Shown: piece by piece, positions 43,533-53,722 of the stretch
Layout: every line of letters starts with the position of its first letter
Position numbering within the stretch: the first letter of the stretch is position 1
Source: Myxococcales bacterium
GTDB lineage: Bacteria > Myxococcota_A > Polyangia > Polyangiales > Polyangiaceae
Reading direction: 5' to 3'
DNA length: 64,000 nucleotides
Assembly (NCBI GenBank): GCA_016720545.1
Contig: JADKKK010000034.1
Span: forward strand, 186,001-250,000
Program-made: the position numbers and the translations under genes
Notes under the pieces: model-generated
What the model was told of the DNA's origin: nothing
Seen by the model: only the letters and a program-made list of their open reading frames with translations
Database searches by the model: none

Positions 43533-44806
43533 CCGCGGCGGGGCGAAACCCGTGGCTGGTCGCGATCGTGGCGACCCTGGCGATGAGCGTGAGCTACCTC
43601 GATCGCCAGACGCTGGCGGCGATCGCGCCTACGATCCGCGCCGAGCTTCACATCTCCCACGAGCGCTTCGGGTGGCTCGGGTCCGCCTTCGCGCTCGCCT
43701 ACCTCGTGTGCGCGCCGCTCTCAGGGGTCGTCGTCGACCGCTTCGGCCCGCGACGCACGCTGGCGCTCGCGGTGCTCGCGTGGTCGCTCGTGTCCGCGGC
43801 GCACGCCGCGGCATTCTCGTTCGGCGCGCTGCTCGTGCTGCGCCTGCTCCTCGGCGCGTTCGAGGCCCCGTCGTTCCCGTCGACCGCGCGGACCATCCAG
43901 ACCACGCTCCCGGCGCGGCGACGCTCCGCCGCCATGGGCCTGCTGTTCACGGGCAGCTCGTTCGGCGCGATGGTGGCTGCGCCGCTCGCCGCGAGGGTCG
44001 CGCACGACCACGGCTTCCGCTTCGCGTTCATCGCGACCGCCGCGCTCGGGCTCCTCTGGCTCCCCTTCTGGCTCGCGTTCGCGCCCGACGACGGCGCCAC
44101 CGCGAGCGCCAGCCCGAAGCGCGCCGACGCGAGCGACACCGGCGACATGCGATGGCTCCGCGCCCTCGCCGCGCTCGCTGGCCGGCCCGCGGTGCTCCGA
44201 CAGGCCGTCGTGATCGTGGGCTCGGCGCCGGCCCTCCTGGTGGTGCTCGGCTGGTACCCGCAGATGCTGGTCGAGGCGGCGGGCGTCCGGCGCGAGGACG
44301 TGGGCCACACCTTGTGGCTGCCTCCGCTCGTGTTCGACGTGGCGGCGGTTGGCTTCGGCGCCGCGGCCAGCGCGCTCGATCCCCCTTCGCAGACCTCGTC
44401 CCCTTCGCACGGCGCCCACCCGTCCCATCGCGGCCTCATGGCGCTCGCCGCGTTGCTCACGGCGACGCTCGCGCTCGTCCCCTGGGTCGAGGGCGCCTGG
44501 CCTCGCGTCGCGCTCGGTAGCCTCGCCATGGCGGGAGGTGGGGGAATGTACGTCTTGGGCACCGCCGACATGCTCCGGCGGATCTCTCCAGGCGAGGCCG
44601 CAGCGGCGAGCGGCCTCTCGGCGGCCGCGCAGTCGCTCGTGCACATCGCGGCGAACCCGGTCTATGGCGCGTGGCTCGACCGCACGCACCGCTGGGGCCC
44701 CGTGCTCGCGGTCGGGGCGCTCGCGCTCCCTGCGGCGCTGATCTGGGCGGCCACCGGCCCTCGCGCGGCGCCGACCGCGCGAGCGCTCAGCGCCCACACC
44801 CCGTAG
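43529..44806 (+). CDS. MFS transporter
   Basis: A 425-residue protein with about 12 membrane helices. The N-terminal signature SYLDRQTLAAIAPTI is typical of the anion:cation symporter (ACS) branch of the major facilitator superfamily. The loop 2-3 motif is VVDRFGPRRT, matching the MFS G-x-x-x-D-R-x-G-R-R pattern. There is a polar central loop (~185-215). The substrate may be an organic anion but this is family-level inference. The start is ATG 43529; the long upstream frame is antisense to the nitrilase gene. Confidence 0.85.
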   Translation: MTAAGRNPWLVAIVATLAMSVSYLDRQTLAAIAPTIRAELHISHERFGWLGSAFALAYLVCAPLSGVVVDRFGPRRTLALAVLAWSLVSAAHAAAFSFGALLVLRLLLGAFEAPSFPSTARTIQTTLPARRRSAAMGLLFTGSSFGAMVAAPLAARVAHDHGFRFAFIATAALGLLWLPFWLAFAPDDGATASASPKRADASDTGDMRWLRALAALAGRPAVLRQAVVIVGSAPALLVVLGWYPQMLVEAAGVRREDVGHTLWLPPLVFDVAAVGFGAAASALDPPSQTSSPSHGAHPSHRGLMALAALLTATLALVPWVEGAWPRVALGSLAMAGGGGMYVLGTADMLRRISPGEAAAASGLSAAAQSLVHIAANPVYGAWLDRTHRWGPVLAVGALALPAALIWAATGPRAAPTARALSAHTP

Positions 44807-44816
44807 TATTCCAACG

Positions 44817-46007
44817 TTGCCGCCCCTCGATCTGCCGCCCCCTGTCGTGCTCGTCGCGCCTGCGCCCTCGCCGCACAGCGCGTCGACGCGCGGCGCGACC
44901 CCGCCGCAGCGAGCCTTCACGCGCGGCGCGCCGCCCGGTCTGCTCCCCACCTTCCCGCACACGATCACGCTGGCGCTGCCGTTCGGCGCCTTCTCGCGGG
45001 AGGTCGCCCTGGCGGAGGGCGAGGTCGCGGCGCGGGCGTGGTCGGAGCTGCCGCGCACGGCGGTCCGCCTCCGAGTGGTCGGCGTCGACGGCGCGAGCGT
45101 GACCTCGGGCGACGGCTCCTCGACCGTCCGCTTCCACACAGAGGAGTGGCCTAGCGAGCTCGTGCCTCGAGCGCTCGCCCAGACGGTGCTCGTGGTGGAC
45201 GGATCGGGCCGCATCACCGACGCCGACATCCACGTGAACGGGCGCGACTACGTGTACGCGGTGGACGGGCTCGAGGCTCCCGGCGCCGTCGATCTTCGCG
45301 CGGTGCTCGTCCATGAGCTGGGCCACCTGCTGGGTCTCGGTCACTCCGCCGACCCGCTGGCGACGATGGCGCCCTCGGTGTCCGGCACGCGCGCGCGCAC
45401 CCCGGAGCGCGACGACGAGCTCGGCGTGGCGACGCTGTACCCTGCCCCCTCTGGGGCCGCGCGATGCCCGGACATTCCCTGTCCACCCGGCTTCGCGTGC
45501 CTCGCGGGTGCCTGCGAGCGGCGGGGCACACCCAAGGTCACGTGCGCGCCATGCGCGCGCGCCGCGGGAGCGTGCGACGGCGCGGGCGCCGAGAGCCGCT
45601 GCGTCGACGTCGACGACGGCGCCGCGCGCGTCTGCGCGCCGCGGTGCGACCCGGCTCACCCCTGCGGCCCGGGCTTCGTCTGCGAGGCGACGACGAGCGC
45701 CGGCGACGAGCAGTGCGTCGCGACCGACGGCTGCCGCGGGTTGGGCGTGGCGTGCTCGAGTGACGCCGACTGCGGCGCGTTCGTCTGCCGCAGCGGTCGG
45801 TGTGTGGGCGCGGGCGACCCGCCGGCGAGCGGCGCCGACGCGGGGGCGGCGAGGCCCGACGCGGGAGCCGGCCCCGCCGAGGTCCCGCCGCCGCGCGGCT
45901 GCGTCAGCGCGGGCGCGGGGCAGACGGCCGCGGCGCAGACGGGCGCGACGGCCTTCGCGCTCGCGCTCGCCTGCCTCCTTGGGGCGCTCGTCCGGCGGAG
46001 GACGTAG
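44817..46007 (+). CDS. Matrixin-like zinc metalloprotease with MYXO-CTERM-like tail
   Basis: About 396 residues from TTG 44817; the start is uncertain because no ATG or GTG suits and a clear signal peptide is not seen. The catalytic domain (~50-215) has the metzincin motif HELGHLLGLGH and a Met-turn ATMAPSVSG. A Cys-rich region of ~110 residues follows with many CxxG/C-x-x-C patterns, then an Ala/Asp spacer. The end is RGCVSAGAG, a hydrophobic helix and LVRRRT, which fits the MYXO-CTERM sorting signal thought to be processed by myxosortase. It is therefore probably a surface-displayed protease. Confidence 0.8.
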   Translation: MPPLDLPPPVVLVAPAPSPHSASTRGATPPQRAFTRGAPPGLLPTFPHTITLALPFGAFSREVALAEGEVAARAWSELPRTAVRLRVVGVDGASVTSGDGSSTVRFHTEEWPSELVPRALAQTVLVVDGSGRITDADIHVNGRDYVYAVDGLEAPGAVDLRAVLVHELGHLLGLGHSADPLATMAPSVSGTRARTPERDDELGVATLYPAPSGAARCPDIPCPPGFACLAGACERRGTPKVTCAPCARAAGACDGAGAESRCVDVDDGAARVCAPRCDPAHPCGPGFVCEATTSAGDEQCVATDGCRGLGVACSSDADCGAFVCRSGRCVGAGDPPASGADAGAARPDAGAGPAEVPPPRGCVSAGAGQTAAAQTGATAFALALACLLGALVRRRT

Positions 46008-46057
46008 GCGCACGCGGGTGGGCCGCGGAGCTCGCGTGGTCTTGGTCGTGCAGCGGG

Positions 46058-47146
46058 CTACGGCGGCGCGCCGAGGCCGAGGATCCACTCGCGCACGGCG
46101 GCGCGCCCCGTGTCGTCGACCACTTTGGTGCCGAGGGGCGGCATCGAGTTCACGTCGCGCAGGCCCATCCTCACCCACAGCTCGCTCTTCTCGGGCCGTC
46201 CGGGCGCGACCGCCACGGTGATGTCGGGTGGGAACACGTGCTGCATCTTCACGTCCACGGTGGTCCGGTGGATCTGGGTCAACTTCGGGTCACGCTCGCC
46301 CACCAAGAGCCGCAGGCGCATCGGCGACTGCGTGGACAGCCGCGGCGCGCGCTCGTTGTGGCAGTGCCCGCAGTTGCCGTGGAGGTAGCCGAGCGCGGCT
46401 TGGACGGCGCCCGCGCCCGGCGGCGTCACGTCCACGGGCGGCGTCGTCGTGAAGCGGCCCTCAGCCGCCCACTTCGCGAGCGTGAGCCCCTCGGACAGCT
46501 GGATCGCGCCCACGCCCGCGAGCGCGTCGCGCACGTCATCGTGGCAGGGGCCGCAGGACGCCTGCGAAGGCACGTCGTGCGAGGTCCCCTGCGCCGCCGG
46601 GACGCCGCTCACGGTCGCGTCGGCGTCCGAGCCGTCGGGGCGCCACGCGTACGCCATCATCCACCACGCGCTCCCGCCCTCGCGCGCCGCGCGCTTCCAG
46701 AGCACGCGCGTCTCGACGAGCTTGCCGTCCACGCGAAACTCCTTCCACGCCCGCGTGCCCTCCGGGAAGGTCCACTCGTCCATCGCGGCGGTGTCAATCC
46801 GCGCGCCGGGCGGGAGCCACATGTACCGCGCTTTGTCGGCGGCGTCCGACCAGAGCGGGAACCGCACGCTGTAAGCGAAGACCCCCGGGGCGAGCGTGCG
46901 CGTCTTGATGTCGGCGTAGAGGCCCGTCTCCGACAGCAGGGCTGGGCCGGTCGCGCCCGCGTCGGGGCGCGGAGGCGGTGGCGGCGGCGGTGGGGGTGGC
47001 GCGGAGTCCGCATCGGGCCCCGCGTCGAGGACGGGAGGCGACGCGTCGGAGGCGGAGGGGACGCTCGCGCCACCGCACGCGCCGACCGTGAGCGTGACCG
47101 TGAGCGTGAGCGTGCGGCACGCAGGCGCCGCGACGAGCTTCAGCAT
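46058..47146 (-). CDS. Diheme c-type cytochrome lipoprotein (SO2930-like)
   Basis: A 362-residue protein with lipobox VGAC (Cys24) and an Asp/Pro-rich spacer. Two CXXCH heme sites are visible: Cys198-His202 (CGPCH) and Cys259-His263 (CGHCH). The region LSETGLYAD...FPLWSDAADKARYMWLPPG matches the SO2930-type diheme cytochrome family. This is a presumed periplasmic or surface electron carrier or redox protein. The pentaheme cytochrome gene lies 35 bases upstream on the same strand, suggesting one transcript. Confidence 0.82.
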   Translation of the reverse strand: MLKLVAAPACRTLTLTVTLTVGACGGASVPSASDASPPVLDAGPDADSAPPPPPPPPPPRPDAGATGPALLSETGLYADIKTRTLAPGVFAYSVRFPLWSDAADKARYMWLPPGARIDTAAMDEWTFPEGTRAWKEFRVDGKLVETRVLWKRAAREGGSAWWMMAYAWRPDGSDADATVSGVPAAQGTSHDVPSQASCGPCHDDVRDALAGVGAIQLSEGLTLAKWAAEGRFTTTPPVDVTPPGAGAVQAALGYLHGNCGHCHNERAPRLSTQSPMRLRLLVGERDPKLTQIHRTTVDVKMQHVFPPDITVAVAPGRPEKSELWVRMGLRDVNSMPPLGTKVVDDTGRAAVREWILGLGAPP

Positions 47147-47181
47147 CCGACCACCCTACCTCCGCGCACACCGCGGCGCCA

Positions 47182-49089
47182 TCAGAGGCCCCGGTTGGAG
47201 CCCGCACCACGACGCCGTGACGCCGCGACACCGAGCGCCAGCGTGAGGCACGCCGACGCGAGCGCTCCGGCCCCGCCACCGTCGACGGGCGCGGCGCGGC
47301 ACGCGCAGCCGCCCGTGGAGCCCGCGGGGGAGGTGAGTTCCACGGGCGGGACGCCGCCCGCGTCGGCCTGCGGGCCCGCGTCGCAGCCCGCCCCGGCGCA
47401 GGCGCCGTCCGCGGGGACCGTCGCCTCGGCCTGGGCCATGAGGTGGCCGAAGTTCGGCGCGGTGACGTCCTCGAGCGGCGCGCCGTGCCCGTCCTTCGTC
47501 CACGACTTCGCGTCCACGAGCGCGCGCCACGAGCGGCGGTAGATGACCCGCGCGCGCACGCGCACCTCGCCGTCTGCGAGGGGCGCGTCGAACGTGTACT
47601 TCGTCGCGTCGACCCCGAGCGCCGGGATCCGCGTGTCCCACAGGATGCTGGTCGCGTCAGTAAAAAAGGTCGGACCTTTTCCGTTGACGTCGCCATTCAC
47701 CTTCGCGAACAGCTTGCCCGGGAGCCCGGCGAAGTAGCCCTTCCGCGGGTCGCCGACCCCGCCGAGCTCGTGGACGACCTGCGCGCCCGTGTGCTTCAAC
47801 GCCGCGCCGTCCCGCGCGCGGGTGGCCTCGACGAGCAGGACCATGTTTCGGATCGTCACGCCCGTCGGCACGTGGTGCCCCGTCTTGTCGTTGCGTACGG
47901 ACACCTCGACGGCGACCTCGCCGCCGGCGCGGTTCGCGGTCAAGGTGAGCGACACGGCGGCCTCGAGGAACTCGGCCGACGTGCCAGGGAACGCGTGGCT
48001 CCGCACGTCGCCCGGCGGCCGCTGAAGCGGAGGGAGCTGCACGCTGCAGGCTTGCGCCTCGCCCGTGGGGCGCATGTGGCAGTCGACGCAGGTCGCGTAG
48101 CGCCGGTCCGAGGGATCGGCGTACGGCGACGCCTTCCACTCGAGGTACGTGGGCTCGGAGATCACGCCGCGGGGCGACTCGAAGTCGCCGTTCTCGTCGG
48201 GATCGTTCTTGTCCTGGTGGCACGCGGCGCAGACGTCGGCGCGGAGCTGGGGGTTGTACGCCGCGCGCATCGAGCCGCTGAGCTGATAGCTCACGTCGCC
48301 GAGGACGCCGAAGATGGCCTTGTCGCCCTGCGCGGGGCGCGCCACGGTGACGACGCCGGGCCACAGGCCCGGGTAGTTGGGCTTCGTGGCGTCGACACGG
48401 GCGATCGTATGGCAGACCGCACACGAGACCCCGTGCGCCACCACCGCCGTGCCGCTGCCGATGGGGTCCAGTGGGGCGTACGGGGTAGACCACCACCGCT
48501 CCGGCTGGTGGCAGCTCGCGCACTCGCTGGCGGGGTTCTTCTTCGCCAGGACGCTGTCGCGCGTGTAGACGAAGCCGCCGAGCCCCGCGCCGCCTTTCGC
48601 GCCGGTGCCATCGTACACGTCGTACACCCACGTGTTGGTGCCGGCCTTTCCCATCGGAGAGGCCTTCCAGTCCGTGTAGAACGACGGATGGCACGAGCCG
48701 CAGCTCTCCGGTGTGCCGTGGTCCACGGCGGGGTTGTCGACCGCGGTCGCCGAGGTGACGACCAGGTCGACTCCCGTCGCCGGGGCGACGACCGTCGCCG
48801 AGCCGTAGTAGGAGCCAGGCACCGCCGCGACGACGACCTTCCCCGCCCCCGAGACGGCCGGCAAGACGAAGGCCCCCGCGCTGTCGGTGATCGCCTCGAC
48901 CTTCGTCGCCTGGAGGCGCACCCGCGCCCCAGGGACCGGGAGACCGCTCGCGCCGTCGCGCACGGTCCCGCTCACCTGGGCTCCGGCGCCGCGCGGCGTG
49001 AGCACGAGCGCCAGCGCGAGCGCGAGCTTGACGGTGACGCTGGAGGTGAGCGTGCGCCCACGCACGGTGCAAGCGAGACGTGTGCGCAT
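47182..49089 (-). CDS. Exported pentaheme cytochrome c with MYXO-CTERM-like tail
   Basis: A 635-residue protein from ATG 49089, with GAGG 7 bases upstream. The signal peptide ends near GAGAQVSG. An N-terminal carboxypeptidase-regulatory-like beta domain comes first (VSGTVRDGASGLPVPGARV). Five CXXCH motifs then follow (CGSCH, CASCH, CAVCH, CAACH, CVDCH) in a cytochrome c554-like arrangement, with a beta-rich C-terminal region after that. The tail GGCACRAAP, a hydrophobic helix and ASRRRGAG resembles MYXO-CTERM. It is probably surface-attached and passes electrons with the downstream diheme lipoprotein. Confidence 0.85.
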   Translation of the reverse strand: MRTRLACTVRGRTLTSSVTVKLALALALVLTPRGAGAQVSGTVRDGASGLPVPGARVRLQATKVEAITDSAGAFVLPAVSGAGKVVVAAVPGSYYGSATVVAPATGVDLVVTSATAVDNPAVDHGTPESCGSCHPSFYTDWKASPMGKAGTNTWVYDVYDGTGAKGGAGLGGFVYTRDSVLAKKNPASECASCHQPERWWSTPYAPLDPIGSGTAVVAHGVSCAVCHTIARVDATKPNYPGLWPGVVTVARPAQGDKAIFGVLGDVSYQLSGSMRAAYNPQLRADVCAACHQDKNDPDENGDFESPRGVISEPTYLEWKASPYADPSDRRYATCVDCHMRPTGEAQACSVQLPPLQRPPGDVRSHAFPGTSAEFLEAAVSLTLTANRAGGEVAVEVSVRNDKTGHHVPTGVTIRNMVLLVEATRARDGAALKHTGAQVVHELGGVGDPRKGYFAGLPGKLFAKVNGDVNGKGPTFFTDATSILWDTRIPALGVDATKYTFDAPLADGEVRVRARVIYRRSWRALVDAKSWTKDGHGAPLEDVTAPNFGHLMAQAEATVPADGACAGAGCDAGPQADAGGVPPVELTSPAGSTGGCACRAAPVDGGGAGALASACLTLALGVAASRRRGAGSNRGL

Positions 49090-49174
49090 GCACCATCCTC
49101 GCGCTGCCGCGCCTGGCGGAGTTGACATCCCGCAAGTCCCCCCTTCGATGCGGGGCGCCTCGCGAGCGAGACCG

Positions 49175-50971
<1,797 letters not shown>

Positions 50972-51077
50972 GGGATTGCGCACTACCGTACCGGCCCTCG
51001 CCGAAAAGGAAAGGCTCGCCGAGCGCGCGACGGCGCGCGCAAAGCTTGCGCGCGACACCCTGTTGTAATTTACATAC

Positions 51078-51551
51078 TTACGGTGCGCTCTTCGTGAACT
51101 TGCCGCCGAGCTCGGGGCTCGTGCAGTCGCGCTCGGCGTCCGCGGGGGTGTAGCCCGTGGGGCTCGCGGACGCGCCGTAGTAGTGCTTCACCTCGCCGTC
51201 GGCGAGCGCGCAGCGCCCCACCTCGTTCGCCGCCGTGCACCCCGCGCCGGCGCCCTCGACGTAGCTGCCCTTCAGGCCCTGGCACAGGCCGCGCTCGAGC
51301 CCCATCGAGAGCTTGGCCCACTCGGTGCAGCTGCCCACGGCCGAGATCATCTCGCACGAGGCCGCGACGCCGGCGCGGGCGACCGGCGCCGAGGCCGCGT
51401 CCTTTGCTACGTCCTGCTTGGGCGGGTCGTTCTTGCAGGCCGCCAGCGCGAGCAGCAGGCAGCCCGCGGCGAGCGTGGCAGGGCGCGTGGCAGGGCGCGT
51501 GGCAGGGCGCGTGGCGGTTCGCGACACGGACGGCGTTCGAGCGGACTTCAT
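51078..51551 (-). CDS. Small Cys-containing lipoprotein with N-terminal TRPA repeats
   Basis: A 157-residue protein from ATG 51551, with GGAG 7 bases upstream. The n-region is long and contains three in-frame TRPA repeats before the hydrophobic core, with lipobox ALAACKN. The ~115-residue mature domain has several Cys (SCEMISAVGSC, GLCQGLKG, AGCTAANEVGRC, RDC). I recognise no family. It is divergent from miaB. Confidence 0.6.
   Translation of the reverse strand: MKSARTPSVSRTATRPATRPATRPATLAAGCLLLALAACKNDPPKQDVAKDAASAPVARAGVAASCEMISAVGSCTEWAKLSMGLERGLCQGLKGSYVEGAGAGCTAANEVGRCALADGEVKHYYGASASPTGYTPADAERDCTSPELGGKFTKSAP
51476..51511. repeat. 12-bp tandem repeat GTGGCAGGGCGC
   Basis: Three consecutive copies of a 12-base unit lie within the signal-peptide n-region of the small lipoprotein, where on the minus strand they give repeated TRPA units. 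They are in frame, so copy-number change would only alter n-region length. Boundaries are approximate. Confidence 0.8.
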
Positions 51552-51684
51552 GGCGGACTCCAAGCCTCGCCGCGGCGAAGCGCGCCGGGAGCATAGCCGG
51601 CCCGCCGCGGGAGGCGCGGAGAAATGCGCCCTCGCGCGGCCGGCCGCCTCGTCCGCACCCCGGCGATCTGCTAGACGCTCGCCG

Positions 51685-53169
51685 ATGCCGGGCCGCTACG
51701 TCGTTCAAACCTTCGGCTGCCAGATGAACGTGCACGACTCCGACCGCATGGAGGAGGTGCTCGGCGCGCACGGGTGGCGGCCCTCCGCCGACGTGGAGAC
51801 CGCCGACCTCATCGTGTTCAACACGTGCAGCGTGCGCGAGAGGGCGGAGCAGAAGCTCCGCAGCGAGGTGGGCAAGCTCGCCCCGCTGAAGCAGCAGCGG
51901 CCCGAGCTCGTCATCGCCGTCGCCGGGTGCGTCGCGCAGCAGGAGGGCGAGAAGCTGCTCGCGCGCATCCCCCACATCGACCTGGTGGTCGGTCCCGACA
52001 ACCTCGGCGAGCTCCCCGCGCTCGTGAACGACCACATGTCCGGGGGCGTGCGGCTCGCGCGCACGGTGTTCGATCTCGACGCGCCGCGCTTCCTGGCCGC
52101 CGAGCCCCGGCCGGGCGAGGCCCCGGTGTCCACGTTCGTGACCACCATGAAGGGCTGCGACGAGCGCTGCTCCTTCTGCATCGTCCCCACCACGCGCGGC
52201 CCCGAGCGCTACCGGCCAGCCCGCGAGATCGTCGAGGAGACCGCGCGGTGGGTCGCCGCGGGAGCACGCGAGATCACGCTCCTCGGCCAGACCGTCGACA
52301 GCTTCCGCGATCCGCTCTTGCCGCCTCCGGAGAGCGACGACCCCGACGAGAGCCAGTTCCCCGAGCTGCTCCGCCTCCTCGCGCGCGAGGTGCCGGGGCT
52401 CACGCGGCTGCGGTACACGAGCCCGCACCCGCGCCACGCCACGGCCTCGCTCGTGCGCGCCCACCGCGATCTCGACGTCCTCGCGCGGCACGTGCACATG
52501 CCTGTGCAGTCGGGCTCGAACCGCATGTTGCGTCGCATGATCCGGCGCTACACCCGCGAGGAGTACCTCGAGCGCACGCGCGCGCTCGTGGGCGCGCGGC
52601 CCGGGATCACCCTCTCCACCGACATCATCGTCGGGTTCCCCGGGGAGACCGAGGCCGACTTCCTCGAGACACTCTCGCTCGTGCGCGAGGCCGGGTTCAC
52701 GTCGCTCTTCGCCTTCAAGTACTCGCCGAGGCCCGGCACGCCCTCGACCCGACTGCCGGACGACGTGACCGAGGCCGAGAAGTCCGACCGCCTCGCGCGC
52801 CTCTTCGCGGTGGGCGAAGAGTTGGGGCGGGCGCACCTCGGCGCGCTCGTTGGCACGCGGCAGGAGGTGCTCGTGCACGGCGCGAGCAAGGGCAAGAGCG
52901 GCACGTTCGAGGGCCGCACGGCCCAGAACGAGATCGTCCACGTCGAGGTGCCCAGCAGCGTGGGCCCCTCGGTGGTGGGCGCGCTCGTCGAGGTGACCGT
53001 CACCGCGGCGTACAAGCACTCGCTGGCGGGCGCGCCCACGGCCGCCGCGCTCGCCAAGCTCGCCGAGCTCGCGCTACGCGCCCCGCGCCGCGTGCCCGAG
53101 AAGCGGCGGCGGCTCCTGCCCCTCGCGCCGCCGCCCGCGGCCGTCGACGTCACGCCCGGCGAGCCATGA
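51685..53169 (+). CDS. miaB: tRNA-2-methylthio-N6-dimethylallyladenosine synthase
   Basis: A 494-residue methylthiotransferase. The N-terminal UPF0004 domain starts TFGCQMNVHDSDRM and has FNTCSVRE and AGCVAQQEG, whose three Cys bind one Fe-S cluster. The radical SAM motif is KGCDERCSFCIVP (CX3CX2C). The C-terminal TRAM-like domain precedes a basic extension of ~45 residues. TFGCQMN and CSVRE distinguish MiaB from RimO. It modifies A37 of tRNAs reading U-starting codons. The start is ATG 51685. The next gene overlaps its stop as ATGA. Confidence 0.93.
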   Translation: MPGRYVVQTFGCQMNVHDSDRMEEVLGAHGWRPSADVETADLIVFNTCSVRERAEQKLRSEVGKLAPLKQQRPELVIAVAGCVAQQEGEKLLARIPHIDLVVGPDNLGELPALVNDHMSGGVRLARTVFDLDAPRFLAAEPRPGEAPVSTFVTTMKGCDERCSFCIVPTTRGPERYRPAREIVEETARWVAAGAREITLLGQTVDSFRDPLLPPPESDDPDESQFPELLRLLAREVPGLTRLRYTSPHPRHATASLVRAHRDLDVLARHVHMPVQSGSNRMLRRMIRRYTREEYLERTRALVGARPGITLSTDIIVGFPGETEADFLETLSLVREAGFTSLFAFKYSPRPGTPSTRLPDDVTEAEKSDRLARLFAVGEELGRAHLGALVGTRQEVLVHGASKGKSGTFEGRTAQNEIVHVEVPSSVGPSVVGALVEVTVTAAYKHSLAGAPTAAALAKLAELALRAPRRVPEKRRRLLPLAPPPAAVDVTPGEP

Positions 53170-53693
53170 TCTACCGCTACAAGGACGCGCGACCGAGGCT
53201 CGGCGAGCGCGTGTACATTGCACCCAACGCCGCGGTGATCGGCGACGTCACCCTGGGCGACGACGTGAGCATCTGGTTCTCCGTCACGCTCCGCGGCGAC
53301 CTCGAGCCCATTCGCGTGGGCGCGCGCACGAACCTCCAGGACAACTCGGTGGTGCACGTGACCGGCGGCAAGGCGGGGGTCAACATCGGCGCAGACTGCA
53401 CGTTCGGCCACATGGTGCTCGTGCACGGCTGCACCATCGGCGATCGGGTGCTCGTGGGCATGGGCAGCACCATCCTCGACGGCGCCGTCGTGGGCGACGA
53501 CGTCATCATCGCGGCAGGCTCGCTCGTGCCGCCTCGCATGGTGGTGCCGCCCATGACGATGGTCATGGGCCGCCCGGCGAAGGTGGTGCGCGAGCTCACC
53601 GAGCGAGACCTCGCCTGGGTGAAGAGCACCGTCGCGGCGTACATCGAGGCCGGAGCGACCTTCCGCCGCGACGTGGAGCCCATCGCCCAGTGA
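53166..53693 (+). CDS. Gamma-carbonic-anhydrase-like hexapeptide-repeat protein
   Basis: A 175-residue left-handed beta-helix protein. The three zinc His are present: His64 (VVHVTGG), His82 and His87 (FGHMVLVHG). It also has the family's LRGDLEPI (Arg43, Asp45) and NLQDNS (Gln58) segments. Proteins of the YrdA/PaaY type share these features, and carbonic anhydrase activity is not certain for them. The start ATG overlaps the miaB stop by 4 bases, so the two are coupled. Confidence 0.87.
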   Translation: MIYRYKDARPRLGERVYIAPNAAVIGDVTLGDDVSIWFSVTLRGDLEPIRVGARTNLQDNSVVHVTGGKAGVNIGADCTFGHMVLVHGCTIGDRVLVGMGSTILDGAVVGDDVIIAAGSLVPPRMVVPPMTMVMGRPAKVVRELTERDLAWVKSTVAAYIEAGATFRRDVEPIAQ

Positions 53694-53720
53694 GCGCCGC
53701 GTGAGCGCCGCGTGAGCGCC
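53691..53720. repeat. 11-bp repeat supplying stop codons in all three frames
   Basis: TGAGCGCCGCG occurs at 53691 and 53702 with a partial copy at 53713. The first TGA is the stop of the gamma-carbonic-anhydrase-like gene. The 11-base period puts the three TGAs in three different frames. It fills the gap to the convergent kinase gene. Confidence 0.75.
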
Positions 53721-53722
53721 CT

